The notes under the pieces: generated by a model
The model's input: only the letters and a program-made list of their open reading frames with translations
The model's database searches: none
What the model was told of the DNA's origin: nothing
Assembly: GCF_013085345.1 (NCBI RefSeq)
Contig: NZ_JABFAJ010000024.1
Span: 310,001 to 374,000 of the forward strand
Origin: Isoptericola sediminis
Lineage (GTDB): Bacteria; Actinomycetota; Actinomycetes; Actinomycetales; Cellulomonadaceae
Reading direction: 5' to 3'
Length of the DNA stretch: 64,000 nt
Translations under genes and position numbers: made by a program
Shown here: positions 57,268 through 64,000 of the stretch, in pieces
How the letters are laid out: every line of letters starts with the position of its first letter
Position numbering within the stretch: the first letter of the stretch is position 1

Positions 57268-58781
57268 CGTTCCTCCAGTATCTGCCGCCGCAGCAACAAC
57301 GTCAGCGGTACGGACAAGACGATCATGACTGCCGCGTAGGGGGCCGCAGCAGCGTAGTCGAGCGCGCTCGTCTCCCGCCAGAAGGCGAGGGCGAGGGTGT
57401 CGGTCCCGGTCGGGGCCAGCAGCAGGGTGGCCGTCAGCTCGGTGCTGACGGCGAGGGAGACGAGCACGAACCCGGTGAGCACCGACGGGCCGATGAGCGG
57501 CAGGACCACCCGGACGAGCGTGGCCGGGCCGCCCAGCCCCAGCGACCGCGAGGCCTCCGAGAGCTCCGGCGGCGCGGCGGCGAGACCGGCGCGCAGGGCG
57601 ACCATCGCCCGGGGCAGGAAGAGGATGGCGTAGGCCAGGACGGTCAGCGCCAGCGTCTGGTACAGCGGGCGTGCCCAGTCGATGGCGAGCGTGACCAGGG
57701 CGAGTCCGACCACGACGCCGGGCAGCGCGCTGGCCAGGTACGTGGACCGCTCGAGCAGGACCGTCAGGGCCGACCTGCGGCGGTTGAGCAGCCACGCCCC
57801 GGGCAGGGCGGCCACCACGGCCGCCAGTCCGCCGAGCAGCGCCAGCAGCACCGTGCTCGCGGTGACGGTGAGGAGGTCGTCGACCAGCCCGTCGCCGATC
57901 GCTGAACCCAGCCACCGCAGCACGGTGGCGACCGGGACGACGAGCGCCAGGCCGACGAGCGTGCCGAGCATCACCAGCGCCGGAGCGGTCCAGCCGCCCA
58001 GCCGGGCCCGCGTGGCCGGGCGCTGGGTGCCGGCGCCGACCCGGGACACCCGGCGCCGTCCGCGGGCGACCACCTCGAGCGTGAGCACGAGCAGGCACAG
58101 ACCCAGCAGCACCGAGGCGAGCAGGCTGCCGGACGCGTCGCTGAACCCCACCGCGTACCGCTGCATGATCGCGGTGGTGAAGGTCTGGAACCGCATCATC
58201 TCCAGGACGCCGTACTCGGCCAGCAGGTGCAGGGCGACCAGCAGCGCCCCGCCGCTGATCGCCGGACGGAGCCGGGGGAGCACCGTCCGGACGACGGCCC
58301 GCGTCGGGGACAGGCCCAGGGACCGGGCCACCTCCTCCTCGGCGGGGTCGAGCGACCGCAGCAGCGCGGCCACGGGCAGGAACACGAACGGGAAGTACGC
58401 CAGGGTCGTGACCAGCGCGGCCCCGCCGAACCCGGTCAGCCAGGGCGCGACCGTCACCCAGGCGTAGGCGCTGACGAACGCCGGCACCGCCAGGGGCGCC
58501 AGCAGCAGCGTGCGCCAGAGCCCGGCCCAGGGCAGGGCCGTGCGCTCCACGAGCCAGGCCGCGAGGGTGCCGAGGACCACCGTGGCGGGCACGGTGACGC
58601 CCATCAGCAGACCGGTGTTGGCCAGCAGCTCGCCGACGCGGGGCCGCACGAGGTAGTCGACCGCCTCCTCGACGCCCGCGGAGGAGGCGTCGAGGAGGAC
58701 GACCACCAGCGGCAGGACAGTGAGCGCGGCGACGAGGGTCGCGGCGACGGCGACCCCGCGGCTCCTAGAGGATGCTCGCAT
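57264..58781 (-). CDS. fbpB: Ferric iron ABC transporter, fused permease
   Basis: 505 residues with about 12 hydrophobic segments, i.e. two BPD_transp_1 domains joined in one chain as is usual for FbpB/AfuB. Each half has an EAA loop: EEEVARSLGLSPTRAVVRTV with LPRLRP, and PPELSEASRSLGLGGPATLV with RVVLPLIGPSV. Start ATG 58781 lies 17 nt inside the end of the binding-protein gene, so translation is coupled. Confidence 0.92.
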
Positions 58782-59820
58782 CGGTCATGAGCTCCATGAC
58801 GGTGTCAGAGTTCAGGGTGAAGGGGTCGACCGGCGGGGCGTCCAGCTCGTCCAGCGTGGGCAGCGCCGGGTCCGACTCGACGCCGGCACCCACGGCGTAC
58901 TCCATGGAGCCGCTGTCGACGAGCACCTGCTGACCCTCGGGGCTGGTGACGTAGGCGAGGAACTGCTGGGCCTCGTCCGGCATGTCGGACGACTCCAGCA
59001 CGCCGCCCGCGGAGAGGCTGACGAAGGCCCCCGGGTCCTGCTGGCCGAAGTAGTGCAGCTGCGTGTTCGCGCTGCCCTCCTTGTCCCCGGCCTGGTCGCG
59101 GTACCAGTAGTAGTGGTACATGATCCCGACCGGCACCTCGCCGGCGTTCACGGCCTTCATCGTGGCGATGTTGTTCTGGTAGACCTCGGAGTTCTCGGCC
59201 AGGGCCTCCAGCCACGCCCGGGTCTCCTCCTCGCCGCGGTCGGCGAGCATGCCGGCCATGATGGCCTGGAAGTCGGCGCCGCCCGGGGCCGCGCCCCACT
59301 GGCCGGCCCACTCGGGGTCGGCCAGGTCCATGATCGAGTCCGGCAGCTCGTCCTCGCTGATCATCTCGGTGTTGTAGACGAGCACGGTCGAGCGGGCGGC
59401 GACCGCCGTCCACCGGCCGGACGACGGCGCCATCCCGTCGCGCACCTGCGCCTGGGTCTCCTCGTCCACCGGGGCGAGCAGGTCGGCGCGCTCCACCACG
59501 GTCATCGCGGGGGAGTTCTCCGTGAGGAACACGTCCGCCGGGGAGGCCTCGCCCTCCTCGACGATCATGTGGCCCATCGAGGAGTCCTGGCCCTCGCGGA
59601 CCTGGGTCTCGATGCCGGTCTTCTCGGTGAACGCCTCGGCCCAGGCCTGCGTGACGTCGCGGTGCTGGGAGGAGTAGATCTGCAGCGCCCCGGGCTCGGC
59701 CGCGAAGGCGTCCTCGGACTCGCCGTCGGTGCTGCACGCGGTGAGCGCGAGCGGGAGGGCGAGGAGGGCGGCGACGAGGGGACGGCGGTGCTGACGTGAC
59801 ACGAAGGGCTTCCGTTTCAT
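58765..59820 (-). CDS. fbpA: Ferric iron-binding lipoprotein of ABC transporter
   Basis: 351 residues from ATG 59820, overlapping the ligase stop by 4 nt (ATGA). Lipoprotein signal with lipobox LTAC (Cys29). Periplasmic-type binding fold begins LQIYSSQHRDVTQAW. The segment VGIMYHYYWYRDQ (about 231-243) has the adjacent tyrosines that ligate Fe3+ in FbpA/FutA proteins, which supports iron over sulfate, thiamine or polyamine. Anchored outside the membrane, it hands iron to the permease encoded next. Confidence 0.9.
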   Translation of the reverse strand: MKRKPFVSRQHRRPLVAALLALPLALTACSTDGESEDAFAAEPGALQIYSSQHRDVTQAWAEAFTEKTGIETQVREGQDSSMGHMIVEEGEASPADVFLTENSPAMTVVERADLLAPVDEETQAQVRDGMAPSSGRWTAVAARSTVLVYNTEMISEDELPDSIMDLADPEWAGQWGAAPGGADFQAIMAGMLADRGEEETRAWLEALAENSEVYQNNIATMKAVNAGEVPVGIMYHYYWYRDQAGDKEGSANTQLHYFGQQDPGAFVSLSAGGVLESSDMPDEAQQFLAYVTSPEGQQVLVDSGSMEYAVGAGVESDPALPTLDELDAPPVDPFTLNSDTVMELMTDASIL

Positions 59821-62420
59821 CGGGTCGGGGGGACGAGGAGGTCCTGGAGCCGGCGGACCGGGCGGTCCGCGAGACGCCAGAGGAGGCAGCCGGCCGCGAT
59901 CGCGACGGCGGTGGCGCCGAGCGCCGTGGGCACGACGTCGAGGATCTGGAACTGGACGAGGTAGACGTACAGCGAGGCGGCGGCCAGGAGGCCGATGACC
60001 GGCACCCAGCGGGCGGGCACCCGCACCTCGGGCACGAGGGTGAGCAGGGCGACGCCGGCCAGGACGGTGGCGTTGCGCACCGGGTCGTCGGGGAAGAACG
60101 TCGCCCCGCCGACCACCGCGACCGCGAGGGTGAGCAGACGGCGCCGGCGGGTGTCGGCGTGCGCCGCGGCCGCGCCGACGGCGAAGAGCCAGAGCGTGGT
60201 GGGCATGATGCCGCGCAGCACACCCTCGCCGAGCGCGAGCACGACGAAACGCGGCACGAGGGCCAGCACGGCGACCCCGGCCGCGACGAGCCAGGGGTCG
60301 CGTCGCCAGAGCCGGGAGACGGCGGGGACCGACAGCGCGGCGGTCAGCACGAGCGTGCAGGCCACGAGCGCGTCGACGAACCACAGCTCGTTGCGGAACC
60401 CGTAGGTGACGTCGCCGAACAGCCAGTTGGAGAGCGCGAGGTTGCCCCACCCGTAGCGGTCGTGGGTGACCATGCCGAACAGCACGACGGCCATCGTGGG
60501 GACCGCCACGCCGACGAGCGTGCGCGCGGTGGCCCGCCAACGCCCCCGGGGCGTGTCGGCCGACAGGCCGAAGCGCGCCGCGTTGAAGCCGGCCACGGCG
60601 AGCAGGGTGTGCGCGCCGCCGAGGACGCGGAACAGGTCGGCGTGCGACCCGCAGATGATGACGACAGCGATCGCGCGCAGCAGCACCGAGGTCTCCACCG
60701 TGCGCCACCCACGACGTCCCCCAGCCGGTGCGGGGTTCGCGGGCGAGGCGTCGGCGCGGGAGCGGTCCAGCTCCGCGAGCTCGCGCAGGGGGCGGTGGTG
60801 CCAGCCGCGGGGGAGCGGGCCGACGAGCCCCTCGAGCCGGACGGACGCCTGCACGTGGCTGAGCGAGTCTCCGCCCTGCTGGACGAAGCTGCGGTCGAGG
60901 TCGACGGCGTCCCGGCCGAGCACCTCGCCGACGGCGTGGGCCACCTGGACGGCGGACGGGGAGGCCGAGCCGTTCGGCGCGACCGGGCATCCGACGCAGG
61001 TCTCGCGCACCAGGGCGGCGCAGCCGCGGCGGTCGACCTTGCCGCTCTGCAGGCGGGGCAGCTCGCCGACGGCGACGGACACGGCCGCGGGACCGAGGCC
61101 GGAGGCCGCCGCGACGACCTCGCGGGCGCGGACGGCGGTCGCGGTGTCGTCGCCGCCCGGCTCCGGTGCGACCGCGACCGTCAGACCGTCGTCGTCCCCT
61201 CCCACGCAGGCGCTCAGCCCGGCGGACTCGAGGGCGGCCTCGACCGGGGCGAGGGCGATCCGCAGGCCCATCACCTTGACGAAGCCGGAGCGGCGGCCGA
61301 CCAGCCGCAGCAGACCGTCCGGCCCCACCCGTCCCAGGTCGCCCGTGCGCAGCTCGGTGAGCAGCGGGCCGAGCGCGAGGTCGTCGGCGTGCTCGGCGTA
61401 GCCCATCATGACGCCGGGGCCGCGCACGACGACCTCACCGGCACCGTCGGAGGCCTCCGGCACGGTGGTGTCGATCTCGAGGGAGGTGCCCGGGACGGGT
61501 CGTCCGACGGCGTCGGGGTGGTCCGCCGCGAGGGACGGGTCGAGCACGCAGATGCGGGCCGTGGCCTCGGTCTGGCCGTACATGACCGACAGGCCCCAGC
61601 CGTGCTCGCGGCCGAGCGCCGCGGTGCGCACCACCCGGTCGGGGTGCAGGCGTCCGCCCGCCTGGGTCAGCAGGCGCAGCGAGGGGTGCGGCCGCTCGAG
61701 CACGCCGGTGGACTCCATCAGCTCGACCGTGTGCGGCACGGCCGCCAGCGTCGTCACCTGCAGGCCGTCCACGGTGCGCCAGAACGCCTCGTCCAGGACC
61801 GACGCCTCCTGCAGCACCACCGAGGCGCCGACCGCCAGGTGGGAGTGCAGCACGGACAACCCGAACGTGTAGTGCAGCGGGAGGCTGGTCACGGCCCGGT
61901 CGGCCGCGGTCAGCCCCAGGGCCTGGGCGATGGCGAGGGCGTTGCTCGTGAGGTTCTCGTGCGACAGGCGCACCAGCTTCGGCGAGCCGGTGCTGCCCGA
62001 CGTGCTCAGGAGCAGTGCCAGATCGGGGTGGAGGAGGTGTGCCGGGTCCGGCGACGTCACGGTGAACGGCTCGTCGGGGTCACCGGTCGCCCGGACGTCG
62101 GGCTGGTACCGGTCCAGGATCTGGGAGGTCCGGTCGTCGTCGGCCGTGACGAGCGCGACGTGACCGGCCTCGAGCGTGGCCAGGTACGCCAGGACCCCGC
62201 CCAGGTCCGGGCGCAGCGGCAGGTGCACGAGGCGCCGGCCGTCGGCGACGTCCGGGAGCCGGGCGGCGAGATCGCCGACGCGTTCGCGCAGCGCGGCGTG
62301 GGTGAGCGTCTCGCCGGACGACGTGACCAGCGCGGGCCGGGCCGGCGCCGACACGTCCGCGAGCGCGGGCAGCAGGGTGCTGTCCGGGCGCGGCAGGGCG
62401 GCGGGGGTCGTTGTCGGCAC
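59817..62420 (-). CDS. Fused adenylate-forming ligase, phosphopantetheine carrier and acyltransferase-3 membrane protein
   Basis: 867 residues from GTG 62420 (TAACCT at 6 nt). Residues 1-470: ANL adenylation domain with LLLSTSGSTGSPKLVRLSHE (P-loop, 137-154), VMYGQTEATARI, ELRTGDLGRVG, GRRSGFVKVMGLRI and catalytic Lys461 in LQSGKVDR. Residues 485-555: carrier domain, FVQQGGDSLSHVQ, attachment Ser519. Residues 570-867: acyltransferase-3 with about ten membrane segments, starting near TVETSVLLRAIAVVIICGSH. No condensation or thioesterase domain. It should activate an acid, load it on its own carrier and pass it through the membrane domain to an acceptor, like a one-protein DltABC. Operon and iron box imply an iron-chelator or iron-stress role (inference). 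Confidence 0.85.
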   Translation of the reverse strand: MPTTTPAALPRPDSTLLPALADVSAPARPALVTSSGETLTHAALRERVGDLAARLPDVADGRRLVHLPLRPDLGGVLAYLATLEAGHVALVTADDDRTSQILDRYQPDVRATGDPDEPFTVTSPDPAHLLHPDLALLLSTSGSTGSPKLVRLSHENLTSNALAIAQALGLTAADRAVTSLPLHYTFGLSVLHSHLAVGASVVLQEASVLDEAFWRTVDGLQVTTLAAVPHTVELMESTGVLERPHPSLRLLTQAGGRLHPDRVVRTAALGREHGWGLSVMYGQTEATARICVLDPSLAADHPDAVGRPVPGTSLEIDTTVPEASDGAGEVVVRGPGVMMGYAEHADDLALGPLLTELRTGDLGRVGPDGLLRLVGRRSGFVKVMGLRIALAPVEAALESAGLSACVGGDDDGLTVAVAPEPGGDDTATAVRAREVVAAASGLGPAAVSVAVGELPRLQSGKVDRRGCAALVRETCVGCPVAPNGSASPSAVQVAHAVGEVLGRDAVDLDRSFVQQGGDSLSHVQASVRLEGLVGPLPRGWHHRPLRELAELDRSRADASPANPAPAGGRRGWRTVETSVLLRAIAVVIICGSHADLFRVLGGAHTLLAVAGFNAARFGLSADTPRGRWRATARTLVGVAVPTMAVVLFGMVTHDRYGWGNLALSNWLFGDVTYGFRNELWFVDALVACTLVLTAALSVPAVSRLWRRDPWLVAAGVAVLALVPRFVVLALGEGVLRGIMPTTLWLFAVGAAAAHADTRRRRLLTLAVAVVGGATFFPDDPVRNATVLAGVALLTLVPEVRVPARWVPVIGLLAAASLYVYLVQFQILDVVPTALGATAVAIAAGCLLWRLADRPVRRLQDLLVPPTR

Positions 62421-62424
62421 GCAG

Positions 62425-62443
62425 TGAGGTTAGCCTTACCTAG
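62425..62443. promoter_or_regulatory. DtxR/IdeR-type iron box between divergent operons
   Basis: TGAGGTTAGCCTTACCTAG matches the 19-bp consensus TTAGGTTAGSCTAACCTAA at 16 positions. It covers the TAACCT -10 box (62427-62432) of the ligase operon on the minus strand and lies 14 bp before the PPTase start on the plus strand. Iron-loaded repressor would shut both; binding inferred. Confidence 0.85.
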
Positions 62444-62457
62444 ATGCGGAACACAAA

Positions 62458-63048
62458 GTGGCAGGTGAGACGGTGACGGTCGAGGTCTGGTGGTCCACCC
62501 TCGCCGCCGCGGACCACGAGCTGACCGCCCTGCTCGACGACACCGAACGGGCGCGCCTGGACTCGTTCGACCGCCCCGCCGACCGCGGGCGGTCGCTGGT
62601 CGGTGCGGCCCTGCTGCGCCTCGCGGTCGCCGCGCACCTCGGGGTGGGCGCCGCGGAGGTCGTGCTGGACCGCACCTGCGCCGAGTGCGGCCGGCCGCAC
62701 GGGGCGCCGCGCGTCCTGGGGGCGGGCGACCGCCGCCCCGGGGTCTCCGTCGCGCACTCCGGCGTCCTGGTCGTCGTCGCGCTGGACCCGCACGGTCCCG
62801 TCGGCGTCGACGTCCAGCGGGCGTCCGACCTGCCGGACCCGGGCGCCGTCGGGGACTGGGTGCGCCGCGAGGCCGCGGTCAAGGCGCGCACCTGGACCGA
62901 TCTCGGCGGAGCGTCGCCGGCGGCACTGGTCACCAGCGACCTGCGTCCTCCCGTGGGCGGCTACGCCGCGGCGCTGACCACCGTCGGCGAGCGCACCGTG
63001 CGCCACGTGGACCGCACCGAGGGCCTGAGGTCTGCGCGCGGACGGTGA
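62458..63048 (+). CDS. 4'-phosphopantetheinyl transferase (Sfp type)
   Basis: 196 residues from GTG 62458; GTG 62473 with AGGTGAG just upstream is an equally good start. Sfp/EntD-superfamily motifs: SVAHSGVLVVVALDPHGPVG leading into VDVQ (Mg-binding Asp with Gln where Glu is common) and DWVRREAAVKARTW (the WxxKEAxxK motif, first Lys replaced by Arg). It transfers the phosphopantetheine of CoA to carrier domains. Divergent from the ligase whose carrier Ser519 is the natural target; both share the iron box. Confidence 0.85.
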   Translation: MAGETVTVEVWWSTLAAADHELTALLDDTERARLDSFDRPADRGRSLVGAALLRLAVAAHLGVGAAEVVLDRTCAECGRPHGAPRVLGAGDRRPGVSVAHSGVLVVVALDPHGPVGVDVQRASDLPDPGAVGDWVRREAAVKARTWTDLGGASPAALVTSDLRPPVGGYAAALTTVGERTVRHVDRTEGLRSARGR

Positions 63049-63068
63049 CCGGTCCCGCGACGCACGGA

Positions 63069-63122
63069 CGTCCGGCCCGGACGCTCGCGGAACCAGAGGG
63101 TCCACGGCGTCCGGGCCGGACG
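63069..63122. terminator. Hairpin between convergent PPTase and anti-sigma genes
   Basis: A 15-bp perfect stem (63069-63083 with 63108-63122) around a 24-nt loop. Each arm is itself almost palindromic (CGTCCGG-C-CCGGACG), so alternative small hairpins can form. Confidence 0.6.
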
Positions 63123-63150
63123 GGGAGAGGGTGACGCGTCGTGCGGGCGG

Positions 63151-63915
63151 TCAGGCCTGGTCGAGACCCCCGCGGACGATCGAGTCGCCGGAGTGCGTGG
63201 GGTCGCCGTCGAACGGCTCCTCCGAGACGTCGACCAGCGAGTAGCGATCCAGGTCCAGCCCGGCGGGCACCGGGAACGTCCCGGTGTCGCCCTTGAGCAC
63301 GCCCAGGCTGACCATGCCGCTGAGGTCGTCGGCGATGAGCCAGACCTCGCGGTAGGCACCCTCGCCGGAGCCGTCCGCCCCGGCGACGGAGACGACGATC
63401 TCGAGCTCGCCGCCGGCGGCCTCCTCGACCGTCGCGCTACCTGTCGAGTCGGGCCAGTCGGGCAGCGGTTCGAGCTCGGCCTGGGCGACGGCGACGGGCG
63501 TGGGGGCCGTCACGGCCTCGGGGCCCTGCGCCCGTTCCCAGGCGATACCGCCACCGACACCCACGACGAGCGCCGCGCTGGCGGCCGCCACGGCCCAGAG
63601 CGCGGCCGGGCGCCGGCGGGAGGCGAGGTCGACGACCTCCGCCTCGGCGGACTCGACGCCGGCGACCCAGGCGGCGTCGCTCGACGTCTCCTCCTGGTCG
63701 ATCTCGGCGCGGATCCGGTCCCACACGTGGGGCGCCGGTGCCACCAGCTCCTCGGGCCCCAGCTCGCGCGCGGTGGAGGCCACGTCGGCGAGGCTGTCGC
63801 GTTCGGCCTGGCAGGCCACGCACGAGGCGAGGTGGGCGCGCTCGTCGTCGGACACGACGTCCTGCTCCCCGAGCGCGAGGAGCGCGAGGACCTCCGGGTC
63901 AACGTGCTGCACCAT
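63151..63915 (-). CDS. RskA-type anti-sigma factor
   Basis: 254 residues. N-terminal zinc-binding anti-sigma domain: HLASCVACQ gives HxxxCxxC at about 28-35. One membrane helix ([20 protein letters not shown], about 105-124) and an extracytoplasmic RskA domain with [20 protein letters not shown]. It holds its ECF sigma factor at the membrane until regulated proteolysis releases it. ATG 63915 lies inside the end of the upstream sigma gene (17-nt overlap), the usual sigK-rskA arrangement. Confidence 0.9.
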   Translation of the reverse strand: MVQHVDPEVLALLALGEQDVVSDDERAHLASCVACQAERDSLADVASTARELGPEELVAPAPHVWDRIRAEIDQEETSSDAAWVAGVESAEAEVVDLASRRRPAALWAVAAASAALVVGVGGGIAWERAQGPEAVTAPTPVAVAQAELEPLPDWPDSTGSATVEEAAGGELEIVVSVAGADGSGEGAYREVWLIADDLSGMVSLGVLKGDTGTFPVPAGLDLDRYSLVDVSEEPFDGDPTHSGDSIVRGGLDQA

Positions 63916-64000
63916 CCACCTCCAATCGTGTGCGCAGCCGGGTCAGACTTCGTCTGACATGGCTCTTGACGGTGCCGAGGGGAAGGGACATCTCCTCGGC
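63899..64000 (-). CDS. ECF sigma factor, C-terminal end (5' part outside window)
   Basis: The minus strand from 64000 reads [20 protein letters not shown], then [13 protein letters not shown] and TGA at 63899-63901. This is the recognition helix of sigma region 4.2 (GTVKSHVRR). With the overlapping RskA-type gene it is most likely a SigK-like ECF sigma factor. Confidence 0.85.
   Translation of the reverse strand, partial: AEEMSLPLGTVKSHVRRSLTRLRTRLEVDGAAR

Noticed and set aside
59817-62420. The fused ligase read as a complete siderophore NRPS module
   Set aside because: No condensation, cyclisation or thioesterase domain, and the third domain is a membrane acyltransferase, so a normal peptide assembly line is not supported.

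Overview
The window is very GC-rich DNA from a Gram-positive actinobacterium. Gene families, leaderless promoters and gene order fit Micrococcales, probably Cellulomonadaceae or Promicromonosporaceae. Supporting signs are pyruvate formate-lyase with its activase under a Rex-type operator (facultative anaerobe), GuaB1, DUF3000 next to RNase D, a DtxR/IdeR-type iron box, and a pair of ATP-grasp ligases with an Asp/Glu racemase that resembles a D-amino-acid peptidoglycan cross-bridge module. The genus assignment is inference. I ran no searches, so all family names come from motifs seen in the translations.

Layout. 1-2.7 kb: two paralogous membrane proteins around a PadR repressor gene with two palindromic operators. 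2.8-5.8 kb: overlapping minus-strand operon guaB1-NUDIX-phosphotransferase. 5.9-11.1 kb: dxs, then pflB-pflA. 11.1-21 kb: housekeeping and beta-oxidation genes (PIG-L deacetylase, YbdK-type ligase, SGNH hydrolase, HAD phosphatase, SRPBCC protein, FadB-like protein and thiolase, RNase D, DUF3000). 21.2-26 kb: gnd, two ATP-grasp ligases and a racemase. 26-33.5 kb: RibD-like reductase, ZapE, PPK2, a degenerate TreZ-like protein and a metallophosphoesterase. 33.5-41 kb: two related tRNA clusters (Gly-Val and Gly-Cys-Val) around an MFS/DUF2277/flavoprotein operon, then pabB, an AraC-type regulator, a VOC protein, a DHFR-like protein, pabC and tRNA-Val(CAC).

41-51 kb is a genomic island in the 3' half of tRNA-Val(CAC), bounded by a 71-bp repeat (69/71 identical). 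It carries a cut-off integrase, an IS5-type remnant, a secreted Rhs/YD-repeat protein of about 2,240 residues with one frameshift, a small basic C-terminal domain of unrecognised type, two downstream genes (candidate immunity) and a decayed IS3-family element. The flank just to the right (51-53.7 kb) is full of broken genes: a GHKL ATPase with an in-frame TAG, a frameshifted SMI1/KNR4 gene, an internally deleted IS3 relative and a duplicated VOC gene end. An alkylsulfatase gene follows.

56.2-63 kb is an iron-acquisition locus. A single protein joins an adenylating domain, a 4'-phosphopantetheine carrier and a membrane acyltransferase-3 domain. It is translationally overlapped with a ferric-ion ABC transporter (binding lipoprotein, fused permease, ATPase), is divergent from a phosphopantetheinyl transferase, and has a 16/19 match to the DtxR/IdeR iron box between the two. 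The window ends with an RskA-type anti-sigma factor and the tail of its sigma factor.

At least ten genes share one start architecture: a TANNNT -10 box exactly 6 nt before ATG/GTG, as expected for leaderless mRNAs.
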